A DNA stretch of 18,646 bases from JAHTBL01 sp038532735 (lineage in GTDB: Bacteria; Pseudomonadota; Alphaproteobacteria; Rhodobacterales; Rhodobacteraceae): NCBI GenBank assembly GCA_038532735.1, contig JBCBAC010000029.1, positions 1 to 18,646 on the forward strand, written 5' to 3'. Below the pieces are notes generated by a model, which was not told the DNA's origin, did no database searches, and worked only from the letters and a program-made list of their open reading frames with translations. The position numbers were made by a program, and so were the translations under genes. Shown here in pieces: positions 1 to 7,898 of this stretch; within the stretch, counting starts at the first letter, position 1, and each line of letters opens with the position of its first letter.

Positions 1-392
<392 letters not shown>

Positions 393-462
393 CGCCCGCC
401 CCTTGGTCGCGTCTTGTCTTGCACTTACGCGTTGCGGCGCGTGGATGCAAAGGGCGGCGGCG

Positions 463-479
463 GTTTCTGGGGCAGAAAC
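463..479. repeat. Short perfect inverted repeat in the ftsY/alkB divergent spacer
   Basis: GTTTCTG, GGG, CAGAAAC gives a perfect 7-bp stem with a 3-base centre. It lies between the two divergent start codons (392 and 546). It could be a regulator site or a leader stem-loop for either gene. No T-run follows, so it is not a convincing terminator. Confidence 0.5.
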
Positions 480-486
480 ACTGCGT

Positions 487-514
487 TTGTCTGCATCCTA
501 GCCATCTTTATGCT
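487..514 (+). promoter_or_regulatory. Candidate sigma-70 promoter of the alkane monooxygenase gene
   Basis: A TTGTCT box (487-492) and a TATGCT box (509-514) are separated by 16 bases and end about 30 bases before the chosen ATG at 546. This is matched by eye to the -35/-10 consensus and is only a candidate. Confidence 0.3.
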
Positions 515-545
515 AAGCTGCGAAGACGTGTGTGGAGCGCCCTTC

Positions 546-1619
546 ATGACCAGACCAGTGACCTTGTTTGCAGCGGCAACGCTGATCCCGATCCCACTTC
601 TGCTTGGCGCTGCCGCGTTCGGCGGAGGCTTCGTGATCGCGGCCCTCTTATACCTGACGCTCTTCACTTTTGCGTTGGATGAGCTGGTGGCCTTTGCCGG
701 AGAAGATGCGCTGGAAGGGTCGGAATTTCCGGCGGCAGACACGCTGTCTGCCTGCCTCGCAGTGGCACATTATCTGCTCTTGGCCGTCGCAGTTTGGGCC
801 ATATCTGGGGACGGGCTTCATTCCACCTGGGAGAAAGTGGGCCTTTTCGCAGCCTTTGGTATCTTCTTTGGGCAGGTCTCCAATTCGAACGCCCATGAGC
901 TGATCCACCGGTCGTCGCGCGGGCTGCGCCGTCTGGGCGCATGGGTCTATATCACGCTTCTTTTCGGGCATCACACGAGCGCGCATACGCGCATCCACCA
1001 CCGCTATATTGGCACGGTCAATGATCCGAACACCGCGCGCTTGGGCGAATCGTTCTACGCCTATGCTGTGCGCGCCTGGGGCGGGTCGTTTAAAGCGGGG
1101 CTTGAGGTTGAAAGCGCGCTTTTGGAGCAACGCGAGGGTGCTGTTCGGCTCTGGCAGCACCCATATGCCTTCTACATCGGAGGAGCTGCGTTCGTGATCG
1201 TTTGCGCAGCACTGATTGGCGGACTTGGCGGTGTGATTGCGTTCATTGGGCTGGCGCTTTACGCCCAGATGCAGTTGCTTTTGTCAGATTACGTGCAGCA
1301 TTACGGGCTGGTCCGGCAGATGCTGCCGAATGGCAAGCCTGAGCCCGTGGCGGCGCGCCACAGCTGGAATGCCCCGCACTGGTTTTCGAGCGCTTTGATG
1401 CTCAACGCACCACGCCATTCGGATCATCACGCACATCCGGGCAAGCTCTATCCGGCGCTGACGCTGCCAGATACTGATGATGCGCCGATGTTGCCACGCA
1501 GCCTGCCAACGATGGCCGTCCTTGCCCTGTATCCGCCGTTCTGGCGCAAGGTCATGGACCCGCGCGCGATGGAGTGGCGCGTGGGCATTGGATCACAATC
1601 GCGGATGGCCGCCGAATAG
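546..1619 (+). CDS. alkB: AlkB-type alkane 1-monooxygenase (membrane diiron hydroxylase), 357 aa
   Basis: This is an integral-membrane non-heme diiron enzyme of the fatty acid desaturase/AlkB superfamily. Characterised members hydroxylate the terminal carbon of medium-chain alkanes using electrons from rubredoxin. All the histidine motifs are visible: HELIH (H117, H121), HTRIHH (H147, H151, H152) followed by a GTVNDPNTARLGE stretch, DYVQHYGL (H252), and RHSDHHAHP (H291, H294, H295). Hydrophobic segments lie before, between and after them. The frame stays open upstream to 414, but I chose ATG 546 because GGAG lies at 534-537 with good spacing and the protein then starts directly with a membrane segment. 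At 357 residues it is shorter than the ~400-residue Pseudomonas enzyme. The third box has Gln where the usual motif has Glu (NYxEHYGL). No rubredoxin gene is nearby; the ferredoxin 4 kb away is not an obvious partner. The real substrate could be another hydrocarbon or a lipid. Confidence 0.85.
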   Translation: MTRPVTLFAAATLIPIPLLLGAAAFGGGFVIAALLYLTLFTFALDELVAFAGEDALEGSEFPAADTLSACLAVAHYLLLAVAVWAISGDGLHSTWEKVGLFAAFGIFFGQVSNSNAHELIHRSSRGLRRLGAWVYITLLFGHHTSAHTRIHHRYIGTVNDPNTARLGESFYAYAVRAWGGSFKAGLEVESALLEQREGAVRLWQHPYAFYIGGAAFVIVCAALIGGLGGVIAFIGLALYAQMQLLLSDYVQHYGLVRQMLPNGKPEPVAARHSWNAPHWFSSALMLNAPRHSDHHAHPGKLYPALTLPDTDDAPMLPRSLPTMAVLALYPPFWRKVMDPRAMEWRVGIGSQSRMAAE

Positions 1620-1666
1620 CGACATCCTGAGTGGTCATTTCGGCCTGCATCTGGCACTCTTCCAGC

Positions 1667-2059
1667 ATGTTTCGTTTAATCGCCTTGCTGCTGTGCCTTG
1701 CGGCCCCCGTCTCTGCCGCCGAACCGATGTCGGCTGCTGAATTTGAAGCCTATGTCACGGGCAAAACGCTCTATTTCGGGCAGGCCGGGCAGCCTTACGG
1801 GGTTGAGGAATACTTCGATAATCGCCGTGTGCGCTGGTCGTTTCTGGACGGCGAATGCAAGGATGGCGTCTGGTATGAAGAGGGCGATCTGATCTGCTTT
1901 GTCTACGAGGACAATCCAACGCCCCAATGCTGGTCCTTTTTCCAGCAACCTGGCGGGCTAGTGGCGCAGTTCGAGAATGATCCAAGCTCGACGGTTCTTT
2001 ATGAGGCGGGCGAGGCGGAGGAGCCGATGATGTGTCTCGGGCCAGAGGTTGGGGTCTGA
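1667..2059 (+). CDS. Hypothetical exported protein with four cysteines, 130 aa
   Basis: I do not recognise this family. The N-terminus is a clear Sec signal peptide (MFRLIALLLCLAAPVSA, cleavage near residue 18), so the product should be periplasmic. The mature part is ~112 residues, acidic and rich in aromatic residues. It has four Cys (64, 77, 88, 123) that could form two disulfides, with a central stretch GVWYEEGDLICFVYED. The ATG at 1667 is preferred to the in-frame GTG at 1631 because the signal peptide begins there, although no strong ribosome-binding site is seen. It starts 47 bases after the alkane monooxygenase stop on the same strand, so co-transcription is likely. No functional link is proven. 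Confidence 0.75.
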   Translation: MFRLIALLLCLAAPVSAAEPMSAAEFEAYVTGKTLYFGQAGQPYGVEEYFDNRRVRWSFLDGECKDGVWYEEGDLICFVYEDNPTPQCWSFFQQPGGLVAQFENDPSSTVLYEAGEAEEPMMCLGPEVGV

Positions 2060-2130
2060 CGGCGGGCCGTTGGGTTTTAGGTATTTTTAGACAAAAGAAG
2101 CCGGAAGGCGCGCGTTAAGGTTTATGCGGG

Positions 2131-3681
2131 TTAAAGAAGCGTGCCCTGTTCTGGCGGGGCGGCTTTGGGTTTCTTGGGCGTGGGTTTGGATGAAGCGCCG
2201 AGGGTCAGGCGGCCATCAGCGAATTCGATTTCGAGCGATTTAGCCGCTTTGGCTTTGGCTTTGGTCGTCGTGACTTCACCGTCCCCGCGAACCACCGCGT
2301 AGCCACGTTTAAGCGTTTCCTTATAGCCGAGCGTTTCGCGCAGCCGGTCAAGCGCGTCGAGTTTGCGTTGCCGGTTCGCCTGCTCAGTTTGCGCACGTGT
2401 GATGAGGCGCGTGGCGAGTGCTGTGAGGCGTTCGTGTTTACGCGCAAGATCGCGGGCAGGGCTGGCTTGGCGCAGCCGGTTCCCGTGTTGATCGAGCCGA
2501 TTGCGTTCGAGCGTCGCCGCGCGGGCAAGGCCCGGTGTAAGGCGCTTGCCAAGGTCCTGCACGCGGCGGTCCTGATCCTTGAGGGTGCGGGTCAGCGTCA
2601 CGGGGCGCAGGGAGCCTGCGGCCTCGGACAGGGCAACGCGCTTGCGATTGGCGGCGGCGATGAGGGCGGCGGGGAGGCGATCCTCCATCACATCGAGGCG
2701 TTGGCGGGCCTGTTGTGCAAGCGTTTCAGGGCGCGGCAGGGCGCGAGAGAGATCGCGCAGGCGCTGGCCTTTTTGCGTGATTGTGCTGGTGAGCGCGCGC
2801 GTCAGGCGGGCGTCTTGCGCCTCGACCCAATTGAGCAGTTCGAGGCGGACAGGCACAGCGCGTTCCGCTGCCGCCGTGGGGGTTGGTGCGCGTTCGTCGG
2901 AGGCGAAGTCGATCAGCGTTGTGTCGGTCTCATGCCCCACGGCGGAAATCAGCGGGATGTCGGAGGCGGCAGCGGCACGCACGACGGCCTCTTCGTTAAA
3001 GCCCCATAGATCTTCGAGCGAGCCACCGCCGCGCGCGACGATGAGCAGATCGGGCCGCGGAAGGGCGCCGCCCGGTGTCAGTGCGTTGAAGCCTTCGATG
3101 GCACGGGCGACTTCTGGCGCGCATTTGGCGCCTTGCACGGCGACCGGCCAGATCAGCACTTTGCGCGGGAACCGATCGCGCAGGCGGTGCAGGACATCGC
3201 GGATCACAGCACCTGACGGGGACGTCACAACGCCAATGATTTCTGGCAGATAGGGGATCGGCTTCTTCCGTGCGGGGTCAAAAAGCCCCTCTGCCGCGAG
3301 GGCTTTCTTACGCTTTTCCAACATGGCCATCAGAGCGCCCATGCCTGCAGGCGCAATGTCTTCGATGACCATCTGGTATTTTGACTGGCCGCCAAAGGTC
3401 GTGAGACGACCAGTGGCAACGACCTCCAAACCCTCTTCCGGCTGCGTGGGCAGGCGAGCGGCGACGCCTTTCCAGATCACGCCGTTGAGGACAGAGCGAT
3501 CATCTTTCAAATCAAGGTAGATGTGACCCGAGCGAGGCCGCGACACCCGGCCGATTTCGCCGCGCACCCGGACGTGGGAGAACTCCCCCTCGATGGTCTT
3601 TTTCACCGCGCCCGAGATTTCGGTCACGGTAAACTCAGGCGCGTTCTGGCCAGGGATTGGATCGTCGATCAGGTCGGACAT
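2131..3681 (-). CDS. xseA: Exodeoxyribonuclease VII large subunit, 516 aa
   Basis: XseA is the catalytic subunit of exonuclease VII, which with several XseB subunits degrades single-stranded DNA from both ends and acts in mismatch repair and DNA damage responses. Residues ~15-112 form the N-terminal OB-fold (GEIGRVSRPRSGHIYLDLKD). The catalytic domain follows, with VVTSPSGAVIRDVLHRL (151-167), ARGGGSLEDLW (216-226) and SAVGHETDTTLIDFASDERA (246-265). A long, Arg/Gln-rich probable coiled-coil region covers ~280-450, and there is a Lys/Pro-rich tail (TPKKPKAAPPEQGTLL). It is longer than the 456-residue E. coli protein, mainly in the C-terminal half. xseB is not in the window. It is divergent from purD across 71 bases. 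Confidence 0.96.
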   Translation of the reverse strand: MSDLIDDPIPGQNAPEFTVTEISGAVKKTIEGEFSHVRVRGEIGRVSRPRSGHIYLDLKDDRSVLNGVIWKGVAARLPTQPEEGLEVVATGRLTTFGGQSKYQMVIEDIAPAGMGALMAMLEKRKKALAAEGLFDPARKKPIPYLPEIIGVVTSPSGAVIRDVLHRLRDRFPRKVLIWPVAVQGAKCAPEVARAIEGFNALTPGGALPRPDLLIVARGGGSLEDLWGFNEEAVVRAAAASDIPLISAVGHETDTTLIDFASDERAPTPTAAAERAVPVRLELLNWVEAQDARLTRALTSTITQKGQRLRDLSRALPRPETLAQQARQRLDVMEDRLPAALIAAANRKRVALSEAAGSLRPVTLTRTLKDQDRRVQDLGKRLTPGLARAATLERNRLDQHGNRLRQASPARDLARKHERLTALATRLITRAQTEQANRQRKLDALDRLRETLGYKETLKRGYAVVRGDGEVTTTKAKAKAAKSLEIEFADGRLTLGASSKPTPKKPKAAPPEQGTLL

Positions 3682-3752
3682 TTTAGCTCGCTTGTGATTG
3701 GCGTGACCGCAGCTTAGAACGCGGGCCAGTGAAGGCCAAGCGGGGGACGCGG
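3682..3752. promoter_or_regulatory. Compact divergent spacer between xseA and purD
   Basis: The 71 bases between the two start codons must hold the promoters of both genes, or these must lie inside the opposite gene. A G-rich ribosome-binding site (GGGGGA, 3742-3747) serves purD. No good -35/-10 pair or operator could be recognised by eye. Confidence 0.4.
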
Positions 3753-5015
3753 ATGAATATTCTTCTTTTGGGATCGGGCGGGCGCGAACATGCTTTGGCT
3801 TGGGCGCTCAAGCAGAACCCCAAATGCGACCGCTTGATCGTTGCCCCCGGCAATGCAGGCATCGCCCAGATAGCGGAATGCGCAGCGCTGGAGATTGAAA
3901 ACGGCGGTGCGGTGGCCGCGTTTTGCGACGAGAACGCGATTGATTTTGTGATCATCGGGCCGGAAGCGCCTTTGGCCGCAGGGGTCGCGGATCGGTTGCG
4001 AGATGCAGGGATCTTGTGCTTTGGGCCATCGGCTGCGGCAGCGCGGTTGGAGGCATCGAAATCCTTCACCAAAGAGATTTGCGATGCGGCGGCAGCCCCC
4101 ACGGCGGCTTACGGGCATTTCACGGATGCGGAGACGGCTAAGGCCTATATCCGCGCCCAAGGCGCACCGATCGTCGTGAAGGCCGACGGGTTGGCCGCGG
4201 GCAAAGGGGTGATCGTCGCAATGACCGAAGACGAGGCGCTGGCTGCTGTTGACGACATGTTCGGCGGTGCCTTTGGCGGGGCCGGCGCAGAAGTTGTCAT
4301 CGAGGAGTTTATGGACGGCGAAGAGGCATCGTTCTTCGTGCTGTGTGATGGAGACGACGTGCTGCCCATCGGCACCGCGCAAGACCACAAGCGCGTGGGC
4401 GTGGGCGATACAGGGCCCAATACCGGCGGGATGGGCGCTTATTCCCCTGCCCCGATACTGAGCGATGCGCTGGCCGAAAAGGCTTTGGCTGAGATCGTGC
4501 GCCCGACGATGGTGGAGATGGCGCGCCGCGGCACCCCTTATCAAGGGGTGCTCTATGTCGGTCTGATGATCCAGGACGGGCAGCCGCGTCTGGTCGAATA
4601 CAACGTGCGCTTTGGCGATCCCGAATGTCAGGTCCTGATGATGCGGCTGGGCGCGCAGGCACTTGATCTGATGCATGCTTGTGCCGAAGGGCGGCTGGCG
4701 GACGCGCGCGTGAATTGGGCCGCCGATCATGCGATGACCGTCGTGATGGCCGCGCAAGGTTACCCAGGCGCGTATGAGAAGGGCAGCGTCATCAGAGGTC
4801 TGGACGATCTGGCAGAGACCAGTTTCGAGATGTGCTTTCACGCGGGCACGGCTGAGAAAGACGGGTGTATCGTGGCATCAGGGGGGCGCGTGCTGAATGT
4901 CACCGCGCGGGGTGCAAGCCTTCAGGAAGCGCGTGACCGGGCTTATTCGATGGCCGAGGCTATTGAGTGGCCCGAAGGGTTTTACCGCAACGATATCGGC
5001 TGGCGGGCGCTCTAG
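3753..5015 (+). CDS. purD: Phosphoribosylamine-glycine ligase (GAR synthetase), 420 aa
   Basis: PurD catalyses the second step of purine biosynthesis: ATP + 5-phosphoribosylamine + glycine to glycinamide ribonucleotide. It is an ATP-grasp enzyme. Visible motifs are the N-terminal GSGGREHALAW (7-17), the ATP-binding VVKADGLAAGKGV (141-153), the signature-like GPNTGGMGAYSPAP (221-234), and the metal-binding VEYNVRFGDPECQVLM (281-296). The C-terminal domain is complete, and the length matches the ~420-430 usual for the family. The frame is open to a GTG at 3729, but ATG 3753 has the G-rich Shine-Dalgarno and gives the standard N-terminus MNILLLGSGG. Only 17 bases separate its stop from that of the convergent gene, with no clear terminator between them. 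Confidence 0.97.
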   Translation: MNILLLGSGGREHALAWALKQNPKCDRLIVAPGNAGIAQIAECAALEIENGGAVAAFCDENAIDFVIIGPEAPLAAGVADRLRDAGILCFGPSAAAARLEASKSFTKEICDAAAAPTAAYGHFTDAETAKAYIRAQGAPIVVKADGLAAGKGVIVAMTEDEALAAVDDMFGGAFGGAGAEVVIEEFMDGEEASFFVLCDGDDVLPIGTAQDHKRVGVGDTGPNTGGMGAYSPAPILSDALAEKALAEIVRPTMVEMARRGTPYQGVLYVGLMIQDGQPRLVEYNVRFGDPECQVLMMRLGAQALDLMHACAEGRLADARVNWAADHAMTVVMAAQGYPGAYEKGSVIRGLDDLAETSFEMCFHAGTAEKDGCIVASGGRVLNVTARGASLQEARDRAYSMAEAIEWPEGFYRNDIGWRAL

Positions 5016-5032
5016 GCCGAGTGATCGAGGTT

Positions 5033-5737
5033 TTATTGGGAGCAGGCCATCGAATTAGTGAAACTCTGGCGGCCTTGATGCGGCGCTATGGGACGGGCTT
5101 CTAGGCCACCCTCAATCATCTGCACCGCTATCACTTGATCCCACACCGCATTGGTGACGATCATCTCGGGGCCCTGCCCGCAATCGCGGATGCCTCCGGC
5201 GATGTCGCGCTCGCCGATCCGGTGATTTGTGAGGCCTGCGAGCGTGGCGACCTCTGTCAGACTGCCCTCCGCGAAACGCCAGACACGCAAGGTTTTGGCA
5301 AGGTGCGGGCGGTCGATATAGGCGATCTCGATCGCGCCGTCATCGTCCAGATCAGCCGCGCCAATTGGGGCGAGCCAGCGATTGGTGCGACCGATAAAGG
5401 GCGTTTCCGCAATTCGGGTCAGCGTACCGCCTGCGAGGCCGTAGACCGCAAGGCGTGCGCCGAAATCTTGGTGCGCCTCAACGACGATGACCTCTGGCGC
5501 ATCATCCCCTGTCACATCGACCACACGCGGCTCTGTATCCTCGAAGACCACCGTGTCGGGCCAGTGGATACGCGCGATCTGGCTGGTTGAAAGCGTCACC
5601 TCTAGGGTCTCATGTTCAATGGCATCGCCCAGAACGCCATGCGCGTAGCGCGTTGTCGGATCTGTATAGCGCGCGCTGGTGATGTCGGCGACCGCGGGGC
5701 TGGCGGCCAATGCCAGAGCAAACGCCGCCCAGCGCAT
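5033..5737 (-). CDS. Exported FG-GAP/VCBS-repeat-like protein, 234 aa
   Basis: No specific function is recognised. A signal peptide is clear (MRWAAFALALAASPAVA, cleavage about A17/D18), so the product is periplasmic or secreted. Two beta-propeller-type repeats with acidic calcium-binding-like loops are visible: VVDVTGDDAPEVIVV (72-86) and IGAADLDDDGAIEIAYID (125-142), each followed by a short strand ending in Val-Tyr or Val-Trp. This matches the FG-GAP/VCBS style, but the protein is too short for a full seven-blade propeller. Two Cys lie near the C-terminus (DCGQG and MACSQ). Its ATG overlaps the ferredoxin stop as TGATG, so the two are translationally coupled and surely share a transcript. 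Confidence 0.8.
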   Translation of the reverse strand: MRWAAFALALAASPAVADITSARYTDPTTRYAHGVLGDAIEHETLEVTLSTSQIARIHWPDTVVFEDTEPRVVDVTGDDAPEVIVVEAHQDFGARLAVYGLAGGTLTRIAETPFIGRTNRWLAPIGAADLDDDGAIEIAYIDRPHLAKTLRVWRFAEGSLTEVATLAGLTNHRIGERDIAGGIRDCGQGPEMIVTNAVWDQVIAVQMIEGGLEARPIAPHQGRQSFTNSMACSQ

Positions 5738-6060
5738 CAGATTTGCTTTTCTGGCATCTGCACAACGAGACCGTCCAGATCGTCGGTTACCTTGAGCTGG
5801 CAGGTCAGGCGCGATTGGCCGGGCTTCGGCTCATAAGCAAAGTCCAGCATATCTTCTTCCATCGGATCGACGGCAGGCAGTTTTTCAACCCAATCGGGAT
5901 GCACATAGACGTGGCAAGTCGAGCAGGCACAGGCACCACCGCAATCGGCCTCAATCCCCGGAATGCCATTGTCGCGCGCGCCTTCCATGACAGTCAGGCC
6001 ATTGGCCACATCTACGACATGCTCCGTGCCGCCATGCTCGATATAGGTGATCTTGGCCAT
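5737..6060 (-). CDS. [2Fe-2S] ferredoxin of the adrenodoxin/putidaredoxin type, 107 aa
   Basis: This is a small soluble electron carrier. The cluster ligands are Cys40, Cys46, Cys49 and Cys87 in the pattern C-x5-C-x2-C...C (DCGGACACSTCHVYV and LTCQL). An additional Cys44 also lies in the binding loop. The sequence IEADCGGACACSTCHVYV and the acidic stretch VDPMEEDMLDFA are typical of adrenodoxin-like and Rhodobacter FdVI-type ferredoxins, which serve P450s or Fe-S cluster assembly. The frame continues to 6183, but ATG 6060 is chosen because AAGGAAG sits just upstream and the protein then starts with the first beta strand (MAKITYIE). The electron donor and acceptor cannot be read from the neighbours. 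Confidence 0.93.
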   Translation of the reverse strand: MAKITYIEHGGTEHVVDVANGLTVMEGARDNGIPGIEADCGGACACSTCHVYVHPDWVEKLPAVDPMEEDMLDFAYEPKPGQSRLTCQLKVTDDLDGLVVQMPEKQI

Positions 6061-6158
6061 TTTTTGCTTCCTTGGACAGTCCGTTACACAGTTTCTAGAC
6101 AAGCCATTTAGGGCGCACCAGCGGATTCTGCCAGTCCGAAGCACGCCCTCTAGGCCCA

Positions 6159-6185
6159 GCGTGCATTTTGGCGTAGGTTGCACGC
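6159..6185. repeat. Inverted repeat GCGTGCA/TGCACGC upstream of the lipoprotein gene
   Basis: GCGTGCA (6159-6165) and TGCACGC (6179-6185) form a 7-bp stem with a 13-base loop. It ends 38 bases before the lipoprotein ATG and about 100 bases upstream of the ferredoxin start. It may be a regulator site or leader hairpin in this divergent spacer. No function can be assigned. Confidence 0.35.
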
Positions 6186-6223
6186 CATGCGGCCTTCAGA
6201 GCCGCGCCTTGAGAGACGAGTAG

Positions 6224-6751
6224 ATGCGCCCGATCCTGCCCTTGGTCTTGCTGCTGGCGGCCTGTCAGCCCGGCACGCCCAACCTGCCCCCATCGGCAGG
6301 GGATGGTGCTTTGCGCAGCGAGATTTTCATGACCGAGCCGGAGGCTTTTGGCGAGAATTGTTGGGCACGCGATATGATCCCGCCGGTGATGGGCAAGGGC
6401 TTGGGCGATGTTCTCGTGGCGCCTGAGCAACGTGGACTGGACGGCGTCCTTTTGCAGCCTGCCATCTACCGCAAGCAAGAGATTGACGTCGTTGTGACAC
6501 CCGCGCAGCCCTTTTGGTTCCGAGCGCCCTGCCCGCCTGCGTTTGATGCGGAGTTTGTTTCTTCCGTGCAGCGCGCGCTTGAGGTGCGGGGCGGGTATTT
6601 CGGGCCAATCACCGGTGTTCTGGATGCAAGAACCCAAGCCGCAATCCGGCGCTATCAGGCGCTTCAAGGGCTCGATAGCGCAGTGCTGTCTTTGAAGGCT
6701 GCGCAGCAATTGGGGCTGGCGAATTACGATCTGGATGCGTTCGGACGCTGA
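6224..6751 (+). CDS. Lipoprotein with C-terminal peptidoglycan-binding domain, 175 aa
   Basis: The N-terminus MRPILPLVLLLAAC is a signal peptide with a lipobox (L11-A12-A13-C14), so Cys14 should be lipidated and the protein anchored in a membrane facing the periplasm. Residues ~111-164 resemble a PG_binding_1 domain: a helix with SSVQRALEVRGGYFGPITG, then DARTQAAIRRYQALQGL. The middle (30-105) is not recognised and has two Cys (46, 103) that may pair. The start has GAGACGAG upstream. The last 28 bases overlap the 3' end of the convergent AbrB-family gene. It probably attaches an envelope component to the cell wall, but no enzyme domain is visible. Confidence 0.82.
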   Translation: MRPILPLVLLLAACQPGTPNLPPSAGDGALRSEIFMTEPEAFGENCWARDMIPPVMGKGLGDVLVAPEQRGLDGVLLQPAIYRKQEIDVVVTPAQPFWFRAPCPPAFDAEFVSSVQRALEVRGGYFGPITGVLDARTQAAIRRYQALQGLDSAVLSLKAAQQLGLANYDLDAFGR

Positions 6752-7785
6752 GCGGATTTGCCCAGCATCAAGGGAACCAGAAACGTCAGGATGAAAAGCC
6801 GCAGGACGTGACAGGCTGCGACAAAGCCGGGGTTCGCACCAAGGACGGCCCCGGTGGCGATCATCGTCTCAAGACCGCCCGGTGCGAAAGCAACCAAGAC
6901 ATGGATGAGCGGCACGTCGATCAGAGGGGCAATGAGAAAAGCGGCAAGGCCCGCACAACAAAGCGCAATCAGCGTTCCGCCGAGGCCCGCGAGCAGGCTT
7001 TCGCCAAGCTCGCGCACGGTGATGGTGGTGAAGCGTGATCCGATAAGCGTGCCGAGGACGAGAAAGGCGGGCCATGCAAGACCGGGCGGCAGGCTTCCCG
7101 GTGTGAGGTCCATCACGTGGGTCGCTGAGGAGGTAAGGAGCCCTCCCACCAAGAAGGGCGCAGGGACCTTCAGGCGGGTCAGCACAAGGCTCGCGCCCAA
7201 GGCAATCGCTGCTACCAGCGCCAGATGGTGCCACGCCATGGAGGCCCCTGCGATCAGCACATTGGCATCGACTGTCACCCCCATTGCTAAGGCTGCAAGT
7301 GGCACAAGAAATGTCAGCGCCAAAAGGCGCACGGTCTGCACGACCGTGATCCGCGTGGTGTCCAGATCAAAGCTGAGACCCAGACCCAATACATAGCTGA
7401 GATGCCCGGGCGAGCCTGCCAGAACCGCACTGCGCCGATCAAAGCGGAACGCGCCGACAAGCATCCAACGGCTGAGCCAGATGATGGCTATGAGCATTAC
7501 GAAAATGCCCAAAGCAGCAAGCGGCAAGCTGAGAAGCAGTTGACCCGCTTGGGGTGTGACCCCTGCCCCGATGCCAATCCCGAGGATCACAAACGCGGCG
7601 TCCCGATAAAGCGGCGCGATGCGCAGCTCGGGCCCTATGATTCCGACGACGGACACCACCAGCGCGGGGCCTGTCAGGATGAAAAGAGGGAAATGCAGCA
7701 GCCAGCCTAGCAGGGCACCGACCGCACCGACAGCAACGGCAATCAGCGTTGCGCGCAGGTCAGTCAGGAAGGTGGAGCGGCGCAT
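6724..7785 (-). CDS. AbrB-family (DUF/PF05145-like) integral membrane protein, 353 aa
   Basis: This is a polytopic membrane protein of the family often mislabelled 'ammonia monooxygenase' or 'AbrB transcriptional regulator'. It is unrelated to the Bacillus DNA-binding AbrB. The internal duplication typical of the family is directly visible: SPGHLSYVLG at 125-134 followed by RLLALTFLVPL at 153-163, matched by APGGLETMIATG at 301-312 and RLFILTFLVPL at 329-339, an offset of 176 residues. About 10 hydrophobic segments are present. The first copy has His in place of the second Gly of PGG. Transport activity is assumed for the family, but the substrate is unknown to me. It is separated from degP by a terminator, and its 3' end overlaps the opposite lipoprotein gene. 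Confidence 0.87.
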   Translation of the reverse strand: MRRSTFLTDLRATLIAVAVGAVGALLGWLLHFPLFILTGPALVVSVVGIIGPELRIAPLYRDAAFVILGIGIGAGVTPQAGQLLLSLPLAALGIFVMLIAIIWLSRWMLVGAFRFDRRSAVLAGSPGHLSYVLGLGLSFDLDTTRITVVQTVRLLALTFLVPLAALAMGVTVDANVLIAGASMAWHHLALVAAIALGASLVLTRLKVPAPFLVGGLLTSSATHVMDLTPGSLPPGLAWPAFLVLGTLIGSRFTTITVRELGESLLAGLGGTLIALCCAGLAAFLIAPLIDVPLIHVLVAFAPGGLETMIATGAVLGANPGFVAACHVLRLFILTFLVPLMLGKSAQRPNASRS

Positions 7786-7810
7786 GGCCTTGCTTTAGCA
7801 GAGCGCGGAA

Positions 7811-7834
7811 GGCGCTGCCAAGTGGCATAGCGCC
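7811..7834 (-). repeat. Bulged stem-loop just upstream of the AbrB-family gene
   Basis: GGCGCTGCCA (7811-7820), loop AG, TGGC (7823-7826), two-base bulge AT, then AGCGCC (7829-7834). This makes a 10-bp stem with one bulge, between the degP terminator and the start codon at 7785. It may be a 5' leader structure or an operator. Confidence 0.45.
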
Positions 7835-7840
7835 TCAACG

Positions 7841-7876
7841 AAAAACCCCCGGCTGTCCTGGAACACCGGGGGTTTT
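7841..7876 (-). terminator. Rho-independent terminator of degP
   Basis: There is a perfect 11-bp stem, AAAACCCCCGG (7842-7852) and CCGGGGGTTTT (7866-7876), with a 13-base loop. On the minus strand the hairpin is followed by TTTTTCG. It lies 23 bases after the degP stop codon and before the next minus-strand gene. Confidence 0.9.
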
Positions 7877-7898
7877 CCTGTTTGATCAGAGGCGTTGT

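Noticed and set aside
414..545. N-terminal extension of the alkane monooxygenase to 414
   Set aside because: The extension is Gly/Arg-rich with no ribosome-binding site, while ATG 546 has GGAG and leads straight into the membrane domain. A -10-like box also falls inside the extension.
2060..2130. Terminator between the secreted-protein gene and xseA
   Set aside because: Only a 4-bp ACGG/CCGT stem followed by a few Ts was found, which is too weak to call.
3714..4841. Long minus-strand open frame (375 codons) opposite purD
   Set aside because: It is antisense to a fully convincing PurD, has low-complexity His/Arg/Pro-rich composition and shows no recognisable domain. It is a high-GC codon-bias shadow.
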